Shown here: positions 17,285 to 26,021 of the stretch, piece by piece
Numbering within the stretch: position 1 is the stretch's first letter
Layout: every line of letters starts with the position of its first letter
Source of the DNA: an uncultured Phocaeicola sp.
GTDB lineage: Bacteria; Bacteroidota; Bacteroidia; Bacteroidales; Bacteroidaceae
DNA length: 40,370 bases
Reading direction: 5' to 3'
Assembly: GCA_947626525.1 (NCBI GenBank)
Contig: CANQSM010000021.1
Span: 1-40,370, forward strand
Translations under genes and position numbers: made by a program
Notes under the pieces: model-generated
The model's database searches: none
The model's input: only the letters and a program-made list of their open reading frames with translations
Told to the model about the DNA's origin: nothing

Positions 17285-18136
17285 ATGACTCACGTTGCTG
17301 CTGCATTGTCGCAAGAAGCCGGTCCTATCGGTGTTTTTGACTCCGGATATGGAGGACTGACCATTCTAAGTCGTATTCAAGAAACACTCCCCGAATACGA
17401 TTTTGTGTATTTGGGGGACAATGCCCGGACCCCTTACGGGACCCGTTCTTTCGAGGTCGTATATGAATTCACGCTACAGGCGGTAAACAAATTGTTCGAA
17501 ATAGGTTGCCAACTCATCGTTCTTGCTTGTAACACCGCTTCAGCCAAAGCATTGCGGAATATCCAGCAAAAAGACCTTCCTTATATAGATTCCCGGCGGA
17601 GAGTATTGGGAGTGATTCGTCCGACAGCCGAATGCATAGGCAACATAACCCGATCGCGCCATGTAGGCATATTGGGCACGGCAGGCACCATCAGATCCCA
17701 ATCGTATGTACTGGAAATACAAAAGCTGTTTCCGGATATTCAGGTTAGCGGACAAGCCTGTCCGCTATGGGTGCCGTTAGTGGAAAACAATGAATATGAC
17801 TCCCCCGGCGCCAACTATTTTGTCCAACAATATATTCGCAATATACTGGAAAAAGACCCACATATCGACACATTGGTGCTGGGATGTACGCACTATCCGT
17901 TGCTTCTGAACAAAATCAGGCAATACACCCCACAAGGTATTTCCATTATCTCCCAAGGAGAATATGTAGCCAAAAGCCTGAAAGATTACCTGCACCGACA
18001 CCCTGAAATGGATGCGTTGTGCACCCGGCACGGACATTGCCGTTTCCTAACCACCGAATCAGAAGAGAAATTTAAAGAATCGGCTTCCATCTTTCTGAAC
18101 CATCCGGTCCAAGTGGAAAGCATATCATTAGGATGA
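17285..18136 (+). CDS. murI: Glutamate racemase
   Basis: The 283-residue cytoplasmic enzyme makes D-glutamate for peptidoglycan. It has IGVFDSGYGGLT (Asp19, Ser20), the first catalytic cysteine in VLACNTASA (Cys82), and the second in LVLGCTHYPLL (Cys201, with His203). Length is slightly above the usual 260-270 because of a short N-terminal extension. It lies 8 bp after the third skp-like gene and ends convergently with mutL. The interval 18137-18251 holds no clear terminator. Confidence 0.96.
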   Translation: MTHVAAALSQEAGPIGVFDSGYGGLTILSRIQETLPEYDFVYLGDNARTPYGTRSFEVVYEFTLQAVNKLFEIGCQLIVLACNTASAKALRNIQQKDLPYIDSRRRVLGVIRPTAECIGNITRSRHVGILGTAGTIRSQSYVLEIQKLFPDIQVSGQACPLWVPLVENNEYDSPGANYFVQQYIRNILEKDPHIDTLVLGCTHYPLLLNKIRQYTPQGISIISQGEYVAKSLKDYLHRHPEMDALCTRHGHCRFLTTESEEKFKESASIFLNHPVQVESISLG

Positions 18137-18251
18137 AACGCACGCCAAGTCCCCGCACGCATAGCCACTCCAAGCGCTGTGAACGAAAACAGAAAAGCAT
18201 TTCCTTATCTTTCTGATTTTATTTCGAGCTCACGTTAATTAAGGTATACCC

Positions 18252-20075
18252 TCAAAAAAGCCGATCTATGTCATCCTCTGCAATCACTGACAAGACAATC
18301 TTTCCATCCGGAGTATAACTGGGGACCTCACATATAAAAAGAGAATCCACCAGATTGTTCATTTCTTCGTTACTCAAGACCTGTCCCGGAACAATTGCCG
18401 CAGCTTTGGCCAACGCCAAAGCTATGGTATGCTGTATATCCCGTTTTACATCATTTCCTTTTTCCATTGCCGTATGAACCATATTTCTCAGTAATTCTAC
18501 AGGATTCAATCCTTCTGTTCCGGCAGGAACCCCATTCACGGCATAACTTCCGCCACCCAAATTAGAAAGTTCAAAGCCAATGGCCGACAATTCATCAAAT
18601 ATACTCTCAAGCATGACGGCTTCTGAAGCAGGAAACTGTACAACCTCCGGAAATAAAACTCTCTGAGAAGCCCCCTGCTTCTTTTCAATCTGTAACACAT
18701 ACCGATCGAACAGGACACGTATGTGCGCACGCTGCTGATCGATAATCATCAAACCAGACTTGACCGAAGTCAGAATATAACGGCCTTTAAACTGATAATG
18801 CTGAGAGGATTTCTCCATATAAGAAGTGTCATCATCCAACATAGAAGACTGTTTTTCCTCTGCCAAGACAGCATGTTCCCGCCCAGGATAAGGAGAAACA
18901 GGTTTTTCCAATCCCCGATAAAGCTCTTCCCATCCTGTCTGAGGACGAGTATACGAAGATTCGTCTGTTTTAAACGGATTAAAATCCGGATTATAATTTG
19001 TCTTCGGAGGAACCATACCGACTTTGCTCTCATAAACAGGGATATCCAACATGCCCTCAGTATCAAAATCAATAGTCGGCACTGCATTGAACTTTCCTAA
19101 GGATTCCTTGATAGCGGCCGCCAATATTTGCCATATAGCCTGTTCATTCTCAAACTTTATTTCTGTTTTGGTCGGATGAATATTCACATCAATATTGGCC
19201 GGATCTATTTCAAAATAGATAAAATAAGAGACCTGCTCTCCTACAGGAATCAGATGTTCATATGCATCAACCACCGCTTTATGGAAATAAGGATGACGCA
19301 TATACCGTCCATTGGCAAAGAAATATTGATGTGCCCCCTTCTTACGGGCCGTTTCAGGTTTCCCTACAAAGCCACTAATCTTCACCATAACGGTTTCCAC
19401 ATCGACAGACAGCAGTTGCGGATTCATCTTCCTGCCAAACACATCCAACAGACGTTGCCTCAAAGTAGTTTTTGGCAAATTGAACAGTTCCGCTTCATTA
19501 TGACGCAAAGTAAATCCAACTTCAGGATGTACCAATACGATGCGCTCAAATTCTGTAAGAACATTACTCAACTCCGTCTGGTTGGATTTTAAGAATTTAC
19601 GTCTGGCCGGTACGTTAAAAAACAAATTCTTCACAAGAAAATTACTACCTTGAGGACAAGACTCCACTTCCTGACTTTCTACCTTTGATCCTGAAATACA
19701 AAGAGAAGTACCCAAATCTTCCGATGCGATACGAGTTTTCAACTCTACCTGCGCAACCGCAGCAATGGAAGCCAAAGCCTCACCCCGGAATCCCATTGTC
19801 CGCAAAGCGAATAAATCGGCAGCTTCCCTTATCTTTGATGTGGCATGACGCTCAAAAGCCAGACGAGCATCAGTCTCCGACATACCTTTTCCGTCATCAA
19901 CAACCTGAATACTTGTCTTACCGGCATCCTTTATCACCACGTTTATATGCCTCGCCTCTGCATCAATCGCATTTTCAACCAGCTCCTTGACAACAGAAGC
20001 GGGACGTTGAATCACCTCTCCCGCAGCAATTTGGTTTGCCACAGAATCCGGCAATAAACGAATTATATCACTCAT
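18252..20075 (-). CDS. mutL: DNA mismatch repair protein MutL
   Basis: The 607-residue protein has the GHKL ATPase domain (about 1-330): [10 protein letters not shown] with catalytic Glu34, DDGKGM, and [12 protein letters not shown]. The linker (about 330-420) is variable and the C-terminal dimerisation domain covers about 420-607. The C-terminal metal-site motifs of nuclease-type MutL are altered: the DQHAxxERxxYE position reads [12 protein letters not shown] (446-457), and where CPHGRP would be there is YTPDGK. It is the last gene of the envelope operon, 9 bp after the small membrane protein gene. mutS is not in the window. Confidence 0.95.
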   Translation of the reverse strand: MSDIIRLLPDSVANQIAAGEVIQRPASVVKELVENAIDAEARHINVVIKDAGKTSIQVVDDGKGMSETDARLAFERHATSKIREAADLFALRTMGFRGEALASIAAVAQVELKTRIASEDLGTSLCISGSKVESQEVESCPQGSNFLVKNLFFNVPARRKFLKSNQTELSNVLTEFERIVLVHPEVGFTLRHNEAELFNLPKTTLRQRLLDVFGRKMNPQLLSVDVETVMVKISGFVGKPETARKKGAHQYFFANGRYMRHPYFHKAVVDAYEHLIPVGEQVSYFIYFEIDPANIDVNIHPTKTEIKFENEQAIWQILAAAIKESLGKFNAVPTIDFDTEGMLDIPVYESKVGMVPPKTNYNPDFNPFKTDESSYTRPQTGWEELYRGLEKPVSPYPGREHAVLAEEKQSSMLDDDTSYMEKSSQHYQFKGRYILTSVKSGLMIIDQQRAHIRVLFDRYVLQIEKKQGASQRVLFPEVVQFPASEAVMLESIFDELSAIGFELSNLGGGSYAVNGVPAGTEGLNPVELLRNMVHTAMEKGNDVKRDIQHTIALALAKAAAIVPGQVLSNEEMNNLVDSLFICEVPSYTPDGKIVLSVIAEDDIDRLF

Positions 20076-20084
20076 GTCATAAAA

Positions 20085-20381
20085 TTAGAAACTCCAACTC
20101 CCTGTTATAAGATAGTGCATAATAAATAATAACGCAGCAATCGCTATCAACAAAGTTCCATAAGTAAGAGGTTTGCGTTCACTTTCCTTACGGCGTTTCA
20201 AATGAGTCGTTCCCTGGACAAAAGCCCCCCGGATATCCTCTGGACGAAACTCTTTTTCAGGCAACATACCTAATTCGCGCTTCGCACTTTCTTCTATTTT
20301 CTTGAGCTTTTCCTTTCGCTCATCCACGTAAATATACTGGTGATTAAATCCACGCGGTTTCCTCATTTTGAACATTCCCAT
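20085..20381 (-). CDS. Small conserved-looking membrane protein, function unknown
   Basis: The ATG at 20381 gives 98 residues. A longer frame upstream overlaps the OstA-like gene and is unlikely; starts at 20375 or 20366 are also possible. The N-terminal half is basic and charged (RGFNHQYIYVDERKEKLKKI), and a single membrane segment lies near the C-terminus (about 77-93: GTLLIAIAALLFIMHYL). I recognise no domain. It lies 2 bp after the OstA-like gene and 9 bp before mutL, inside a tightly packed operon. It could be a small envelope-biogenesis partner. Confidence 0.7.
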   Translation of the reverse strand: MGMFKMRKPRGFNHQYIYVDERKEKLKKIEESAKRELGMLPEKEFRPEDIRGAFVQGTTHLKRRKESERKPLTYGTLLIAIAALLFIMHYLITGSWSF

Positions 20382-20383
20382 AC

Positions 20384-22057
20384 TTATTTCTCTTTTTGTT
20401 TTTGTAAAGTCGGCAACGGGACATCTCGCCGGACCGAAGCTTTCAACTCTTGTCCAGCCTTCTTTCCACGCCAAACAAATATATCCTCCTTATTTAAAGG
20501 GCGAATGTAATCAAACCACGAGAAAAAGGGCAGATAGCGTTTATCTTCCGGTATCAGACTCATCGGATACATCACACCGTTCGTTTTGGCGCTTGCTTTT
20601 ATCTTTTCTATCTTTCTATCCTTCAAATAAATATTCAACAAACTGGTTTCCGCATTATTCACTCCTATCAATGTACTATCCTTATCATCAATAGAATAAT
20701 ACACTATCCGCACATTACCTATTACATCAGCCTGCCGGATATCCCCGTCCTGAAAATAAGCTTTCATTTCCTTTCCACTGACCTGATTATAATTAACGGA
20801 ATCAATCTGTTCAATAGACATCGCCTGATTGATGATATGAGCCCAATCAATGGTGCTGTCATTCATATACGCTCTGATTTCCTCACCAAAAAGCTGCTGC
20901 TGTTCGTTCCAAAGGATAGGATTGTCATACATTGTCATGCAGGAATCCAAGGAATTGAATACCAAAGAATCACAAACAGCCTGTACATCATGACTATAAA
21001 TACGTACCTTATGATAAGCCAATGTTTTCCGATACATGGAATCAGTATTAAAGTGATAAGAAACCAGTTTCAATGTATCCGCATGCATAAACAGACTGTC
21101 TCCCTGCGAATAATCGATGGCTACGGCTCTATCCGTGGCAAACGCATAACCGGTCAACTCATTATAGTAACAATATTCACCGGTCATCATGTTCTTATTC
21201 TGTACATCATTCATCTGCACATTCCAAAAAGCCTCTCCATATCCCGCGGCCCTATCATAAAACAAACTATCCCCCACCAACTGGCGGCTTCCGTTCACCA
21301 ATACCGAACGCTCCAACAATTCCGCCTGCTGACTGGCCGTATTATAAAATCCGAGCTCCGAATAAATATGGTTCTCGCCACTGTCGATATTGGATGGCCC
21401 CACAATATTGACCACTTTCGTATCAGTATGATAACGAAGAGTATCCGAAGTCAGGATAAATTTCGGATTCACCAGTTTCACATTATAGTTGAAAATGGCC
21501 AACTTGGTTGCCGGGCTGTATTCTCCCCAATCCGAAGTCAATACATTTTCTTCATCCATTAATGTGCCCCCGTCAAAAAAATAGCCCAAGTTAAATACAC
21601 GGTCATAGTTCAGACTATCGGTAAGCAACACGGTTTGCCGGTTTTCCATCCGTACATTCTCACGCACCTCGGCTATCTGTGTATTTCCATCATAATACAG
21701 CCAGTCACCATATAGAAACAACGTATCTCCCTGATTCATCTTTACATTCCCAAAGGCTTCGAAAGAGTTCTTCGCCTCATAGAAATATGCACTGTCACAA
21801 TACATATAGACACTGTCATGGCGAAAGGAGACATTCCCTTCCAAAATTTGGGCATCCGGATTACTTATCTTATTGAATCTCAATATATCAGAATGTAAAA
21901 GATAAACTTTTGTCTTTTTATTCCGCTGTGTATTTTCCGACTGCGAAACAGGTTTTACCTGAGCCAGACAAATGCCAAACAGGCACAGAATACTTGCTAT
22001 AAGTATCCTATGCCCGCTTGATTTATTCCTTTTCTTATTCATTTCAAGCATATCCAT
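20384..22057 (-). CDS. OstA/LptA-like protein of LPS transport type
   Basis: The protein is 557 residues if the ATG at 22057 is used; ATGs at 22051 and 22042 (MNKKRNKSSG) are also possible. After an N-terminal signal or anchor (about 16-36), the whole protein is built of repeated beta strands with LptA/OstA character: LEGNVSFRHDSVYMYCDSAY, GNVKMNQGDTLFLYGDWLYY, and ADVIGNVRIVYY. This pattern suits a beta-taco bridge carrying lipopolysaccharide across the periplasm, or the N-terminal part of LptD. It is longer than E. coli LptA, as is common in Bacteroidetes. It lies 12 bp downstream of surA. Confidence 0.85.
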   Translation of the reverse strand: MDMLEMNKKRNKSSGHRILIASILCLFGICLAQVKPVSQSENTQRNKKTKVYLLHSDILRFNKISNPDAQILEGNVSFRHDSVYMYCDSAYFYEAKNSFEAFGNVKMNQGDTLFLYGDWLYYDGNTQIAEVRENVRMENRQTVLLTDSLNYDRVFNLGYFFDGGTLMDEENVLTSDWGEYSPATKLAIFNYNVKLVNPKFILTSDTLRYHTDTKVVNIVGPSNIDSGENHIYSELGFYNTASQQAELLERSVLVNGSRQLVGDSLFYDRAAGYGEAFWNVQMNDVQNKNMMTGEYCYYNELTGYAFATDRAVAIDYSQGDSLFMHADTLKLVSYHFNTDSMYRKTLAYHKVRIYSHDVQAVCDSLVFNSLDSCMTMYDNPILWNEQQQLFGEEIRAYMNDSTIDWAHIINQAMSIEQIDSVNYNQVSGKEMKAYFQDGDIRQADVIGNVRIVYYSIDDKDSTLIGVNNAETSLLNIYLKDRKIEKIKASAKTNGVMYPMSLIPEDKRYLPFFSWFDYIRPLNKEDIFVWRGKKAGQELKASVRRDVPLPTLQKQKEK

Positions 22058-22069
22058 CCACTCTACATA

Positions 22070-23428
22070 TCAATGACTCCATCCTGGATATTTGAAATCA
22101 CAGTTTTTCCAGTTTTCATTGATTCTTACATAAGTACTTTTCTGCTTTTCCCGAATCCACTTATCCAGCTTCTCTGCACGGCGTCTTTCCAGCACCACGT
22201 CTTTCAACTGCTGATAATCATCTGTAATGGTAGCCTTATGGCCATTTATCCGGGTTTTCAATTTAACGACAGCACAAATCTCCTTCCCTTTCTCATTAAT
22301 CATTGTGAAAGCCTTCGAGATTTCTCCTACATTCATCCTATCAACCATCTTTGCCACTTCTGACGGCAATTCCTGCATTTGGAATTTGGAAGTCCCATTT
22401 TCCTTGTTAGGCATCAGACCGTGATTATTACGGGTATCTTTATCACTTGAAATATAGGTGGCAGCCTCCTCGAAAGTAAATTTGTTGTTCCGGATATCAT
22501 CCGCAATAGAATCCAGACGTGCCGTAGCCGCCCGCAAATCCTCTTCTGCAACTTTCGGTTTCAACAAAAGATGACGCACTTTAATACGGTCACCACGCTT
22601 CTCTATTAACTGGATAATATGGAATCCATACTCAGACTCTACAATTTTCGAAACTTTCTTCGGATCAGTCAAGTTAAAAGCCACATTCGCAAAAGCCGGA
22701 TCCAACATACCCCTTCCCACAAAATCCATCTCGCCACCGTGCATAGCCGATCCCGGATCCTCCGAATACAGACGTGCCAAAGTAGAAAACTGTGTATTAC
22801 CGGAAGTGATACGCTCCGTGTACTCACGCAATTGTCCTTTCACCCTGTCAATCTCTTCCTGAGGAATCTTAGGCTCTATGGTAATGATTTGCACCTCCAC
22901 CTGTGTCGGCACATAAGGAATACTGTCAGAAGGGAGGTCTTTAAAATAACGGCGTACCTGTGCCGGAGTCACCTTGATGTCTCCTACTATTTTTTTCTGC
23001 ATCTCCTGAACAGTCAATCCGTCACGGATGTTATCACGCAACTGTTCACGTATCTGAGTACTCGTCTTATTGAAATACTCCTCCATCTTCTCTTTCGAAC
23101 CAATCTGGCTGATATAGAAATTAGTCTGCTGTTCTACCCTGCTCAGCACTTCCGATTCGGAAACTTCAATACTGTCAATGGCAGCCTGATGAAGGAACAA
23201 CTTCTGTATGGCCAGACGTTCCGGAATCACACAATACGGATCTCCATCCAATTTTTCGCCTTCATACTGAGCACGAATTCTTTCTTCTTCGATATCAGAC
23301 TTCAGAATGGCTTCATCTCCCACCACCCATACCACTTCATCAATTACATTATCTTGCGCACATACGGTAACACTTACCCACAACAAGCAGAGTAACGACA
23401 GGCTTCTGATACTTAACGATTTATTCAT
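22070..23428 (-). CDS. surA: SurA-like peptidyl-prolyl isomerase
   Basis: The 452-residue periplasmic folding factor has a signal peptide (about 1-25, VCA-Q), a SurA N-terminal region (VIDEVVWVVGDEAILKSDIE, LAIQKLFLHQAAIDS), and two parvulin (PpiC) modules. The first is at about 175-285 (YSEDPGSAMHGGEMDFVGRG, VESEYGFHIIQLIEKRG) and the second at about 285-395 is more divergent (RHLLLKPKV). SurA helps outer-membrane proteins reach BamA. The start overlaps the end of the preceding lipoprotein gene by 8 bp (GATGAATAA junction), showing coupling. Confidence 0.9.
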   Translation of the reverse strand: MNKSLSIRSLSLLCLLWVSVTVCAQDNVIDEVVWVVGDEAILKSDIEEERIRAQYEGEKLDGDPYCVIPERLAIQKLFLHQAAIDSIEVSESEVLSRVEQQTNFYISQIGSKEKMEEYFNKTSTQIREQLRDNIRDGLTVQEMQKKIVGDIKVTPAQVRRYFKDLPSDSIPYVPTQVEVQIITIEPKIPQEEIDRVKGQLREYTERITSGNTQFSTLARLYSEDPGSAMHGGEMDFVGRGMLDPAFANVAFNLTDPKKVSKIVESEYGFHIIQLIEKRGDRIKVRHLLLKPKVAEEDLRAATARLDSIADDIRNNKFTFEEAATYISSDKDTRNNHGLMPNKENGTSKFQMQELPSEVAKMVDRMNVGEISKAFTMINEKGKEICAVVKLKTRINGHKATITDDYQQLKDVVLERRRAEKLDKWIREKQKSTYVRINENWKNCDFKYPGWSH

Positions 23429-24293
23429 CTGTATTCAAATAATAATAAGTAATTTCATTTTTATCTGACGCGCTCTTATACAAATCGGTCTTTATTTTCC
23501 GCATGAAATCGACCTGCTTCAGGTTCATCAGAATCTCTTTTATCTCTGTTCGGGCAAAATCAAGAGGTTTCTCCTGTCCTGCTCCCAAATATTCTTCTAC
23601 ATTCAAGAAATACCAGAAATGCTTATCTTTCACCTCTATCCGACGATGTTTGTCGAGATAACTCTCAGGTTCGGGAACAGTCAACGGTATCCGATCAATC
23701 ATATCAGACGCCCTCATCCACCGATCGTAAAAATAAACATAATCCACCGTTCCCTTTAAGCTAAACTTCTCCAGTTTTTCGACATTTTCCGGTGTATTCT
23801 TTTTATACCACCTCCGTACATCATTCACGCCCGGCTCTTTCAACGGGACTTTAATAAACAATCCTTTAATCAAAGGCTTTTCCAACACAAAAAGCGTCTT
23901 ATTCCTATCATAAAAATCTTTGATTTCTTCTTCCGCAATCTGTCCCGAAAGCTTCTGCTCTATCAGGTTTTGCTGATAAGAGTGCATAATCAGAGCCCGA
24001 CGATAATGCTCTACCAACCGATCTATTTTCTCATTATCCGGAATGTTCCGGTCAGCCTTCTCATACAATAGAATGTCTTCTATCCAGTTCCGAATATAAT
24101 TTTCGGCAAACACCACACTGTCATCTTCAGACAATCCGACCGGCTGAGCCAAAGCCAAATCCTCCCGGTAAAGAAAATGCCCGTCTACTTCCACCAATGG
24201 CGTCTTTCCGTTATGCTCGTATTGCTTTTGGCATGCCGTAAACATACAGAACAAAAAGAACAATGCGCCAATAGCTTTCATAACCTTATACAC
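23421..24293 (-). CDS. PpiC/SurA-like lipoprotein
   Basis: The 290-residue protein has a lipoprotein signal peptide with FTAC (Cys21); a second ATG lies at 24281. VEVDGHFLYREDLALA resembles the SurA N-terminal segment, and the helical stretch to about 150 (LIEQKLSGQIAEEEIKDFYDRN) matches the chaperone part of SurA-type proteins. No convincing parvulin active-site core follows, so it is probably a chaperone without isomerase activity. It lies 42 bp downstream of the first PPIase-like gene and overlaps surA by 8 bp. Confidence 0.8.
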   Translation of the reverse strand: MYKVMKAIGALFFLFCMFTACQKQYEHNGKTPLVEVDGHFLYREDLALAQPVGLSEDDSVVFAENYIRNWIEDILLYEKADRNIPDNEKIDRLVEHYRRALIMHSYQQNLIEQKLSGQIAEEEIKDFYDRNKTLFVLEKPLIKGLFIKVPLKEPGVNDVRRWYKKNTPENVEKLEKFSLKGTVDYVYFYDRWMRASDMIDRIPLTVPEPESYLDKHRRIEVKDKHFWYFLNVEEYLGAGQEKPLDFARTEIKEILMNLKQVDFMRKIKTDLYKSASDKNEITYYYLNTDE

Positions 24294-24335
24294 TCTTTAA
24301 ACAATCAACGAAGATACAGCTTTAATCTGTATGCC

Positions 24336-25583
24336 TCAGTGATTATTAACTGTTTTTAAAACCTCTTGGTTTATTTCAACCTTATATTTCCTCAGCCACC
24401 CTGCTATTTCTTCAGACCGTCTGAAAGCCTTATAATCATCTTCCACCTGCCTCTGAACGTCCCTGTATGATTCCGGTCCTTTTTTCAACTTTTTTCCCAC
24501 AGCCGCCACATAAGGGAAGTCCGGCAATGGCAAGAATGTCCCTTGTCTGAAAATGACTTTGTCCACTGCCGGATTCGTTCCAATCCTGAACAATCCACTT
24601 TCCATCTTCACTTCTTTCGCCGGATTGGTCCGATTGTAACCCTCCACCACAGACGGCCATTGTTCCATAGGCACACGCTTCAGCAATTTTTTCACGACCT
24701 TAGCCGACGACTTGTCTTTACAATAAAGAACGCATCCCTTATAGCGCGGCAATTCCCAAGCATACTTTTTTTTATGCTTCTTGAAATAAGAGGCAAACTG
24801 TTCCGAGGAAATATCCCGGTTCTCTTCTTCCGCCTCCAAAGCGTCACGCAGCAAGGATTCCCTCCATTCGTTCCACAAATAACCACGAGTCCTGTCCGAA
24901 TCGGGAAGTGCCATTTCTACGGTCTCATCTTCCGTATGCTCTTCACCCCGTTCCAGCACCTGCATCAGATGCACCCCGGCAGGAGAGACAAACGGGCGGG
25001 ACAGTTCCCCCGCTTTCAACTGTCTGACTCTTCGTTCCACCTCCTCCATCGTATGGCGTGCCGGAAGTACTGTTTTTTCTCCCCAAACGCCATTGGACGG
25101 ATGATCTATGTATTTCCGCACACAATCCTCAAAAGGTTGTCCGGATGACAACACAGCATGATAAATAGAATCCATTCTGTCGCACGCCCTCCGTATCGTT
25201 CCTGGAGACGCACTTTGAGGCAAATAAATAAATAGATGCGCCAATCGAGGTTGTGAAACGTATTTTTTAGAAACAAACGGACAAGGGCCCATGCTTTCCC
25301 GATTGAATTGCAGCGACAACTGCTTCATTTGTTCACAAAAAGAGGGTAATGTATCCAATCCCCGGTTCTCCGCTTCCAGAGCCTGTAACTTTAAACGAAT
25401 AAAAGACTGGATAAAATCGGTCGGCAGCATTTTATTCTGCACCTTATTCTTATGGTAGGCATATTCAAATTCCGAACGTAAAACGTCCCGATTCCCCACA
25501 CGTAGCAGTACAGCGTCCTCCGTTTGAGCACAAAGTGCGGCAGACACAATAAAAAAGAGGCTCCCGATAATTAATTTCTTCAT
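24336..25583 (-). CDS. Periplasmic peptidyl-prolyl isomerase-like protein (PpiC family)
   Basis: I use the ATG at 25583, giving 415 residues. An upstream in-frame start at 25607 falls inside the -7 promoter element, so it cannot be the start. A signal peptide (about 1-19, LCA-Q) precedes the SurA-type start VLLRVGNRDVLRSEFEYAYHK. A parvulin-like module follows at about 110-215 (RLAHLFIYLPQSAS, GVWGEKTVLPARHTMEEVER, RPFVSPAGVHLMQVLERG). The C-terminal part (about 240-415) has a second, degenerate unit. It is the first gene of the operon running through the lipoprotein, surA, OstA-like and mutL. Confidence 0.85.
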   Translation of the reverse strand: MKKLIIGSLFFIVSAALCAQTEDAVLLRVGNRDVLRSEFEYAYHKNKVQNKMLPTDFIQSFIRLKLQALEAENRGLDTLPSFCEQMKQLSLQFNRESMGPCPFVSKKYVSQPRLAHLFIYLPQSASPGTIRRACDRMDSIYHAVLSSGQPFEDCVRKYIDHPSNGVWGEKTVLPARHTMEEVERRVRQLKAGELSRPFVSPAGVHLMQVLERGEEHTEDETVEMALPDSDRTRGYLWNEWRESLLRDALEAEEENRDISSEQFASYFKKHKKKYAWELPRYKGCVLYCKDKSSAKVVKKLLKRVPMEQWPSVVEGYNRTNPAKEVKMESGLFRIGTNPAVDKVIFRQGTFLPLPDFPYVAAVGKKLKKGPESYRDVQRQVEDDYKAFRRSEEIAGWLRKYKVEINQEVLKTVNNH

Positions 25584-25604
25584 TTCACTTTTTTCTTCAA
25601 GGCA

Positions 25605-25612
25605 CAAAGATA
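25605..25612 (-). promoter_or_regulatory. -7 element of the PPIase-surA-OstA-mutL operon
   Basis: On the minus strand these bases read TATCTTTG, matching TAnnTTTG. Transcription would begin about 15 bp before the ATG at 25583. No exact TTTG is found at -33. It supports the choice of the shorter start for the first PPIase gene. Confidence 0.5.
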
Positions 25613-25858
25613 CATCACTTCACCATAATAAGAGGAAACAATCGGGATTTTTTTATATCCTTCGCGGCTATAAAAAAAGGTTATTTACAGACAGACACGG
25701 CCAAACATAACCGAAAAAGTGAGTACCTTTCATCTGCCAATCGGATTAGGAACAACAGAACAAAACTGTAAAGCATCTTAGGAAACCATTGCAGAATGTG
25801 TGAAGTAAAATCAGTCATAGTCACAGGACGGATAGTGGATTTTTTACGCAGATAGCTG

Positions 25859-25946
25859 CATGTGCCGATGAAGTTAACTACATGTGCCGATGAAGTTAAC
25901 TGCATGCGCCAATGAAGTTAACTGCGTTGGCACTTGAAGTTAACTT
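25859..25946. repeat. Four tandem copies of a 22-bp repeat
   Basis: Units lie at 25859-25880, 25881-25902, 25903-25924 and 25925-25946. Units 1 and 2 differ at one base; unit 3 changes two or three; unit 4 keeps mainly the second half. Every unit ends in the conserved segment TGAAGTTAACT, which holds the palindrome AGTTAACT; unit 4 extends it to GAAGTTAACTTC. The block lies between the susD terminator and the PPIase operon promoter. A 74-codon minus-strand frame (25681-25905) starts in the repeats and is probably not a gene. Apart from the repeats, the terminator and the -7 box, nothing else is visible in 25613-26021. Confidence 0.9.
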
Positions 25947-25947
25947 C

Positions 25948-25984
25948 AAAAAAAGGGACGCCTAATCCGAAGAGGCGTCCCTTT
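25948..25984 (-). terminator. Terminator after susD-like gene
   Basis: A 12-bp perfect stem (25952-25963 with 25973-25984) with a 9-nt loop is followed on the minus strand by a run of T. It lies 37 bp after the susD stop and directly abuts the 22-bp repeat block. Confidence 0.9.
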
Positions 25985-26021
25985 GAGACTATATTATTAA
26001 TAACTGATACTTCGCCAAGTA

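Noticed and set aside
18134-18217. 27-codon basic ORF starting in an ATGA overlap with the murI stop
   Set aside because: It resembles the doubtful ORF after ribD, but it is very short, rich in Arg, Ser and Lys, and has no recognisable feature.
25681-25905. 74-codon minus-strand ORF between susD and the PPIase operon
   Set aside because: Its first codons come from the 22-bp repeats, it lies just past a strong terminator with no promoter, and it shows no recognisable domain. It has one hydrophobic stretch, but that is weak support.
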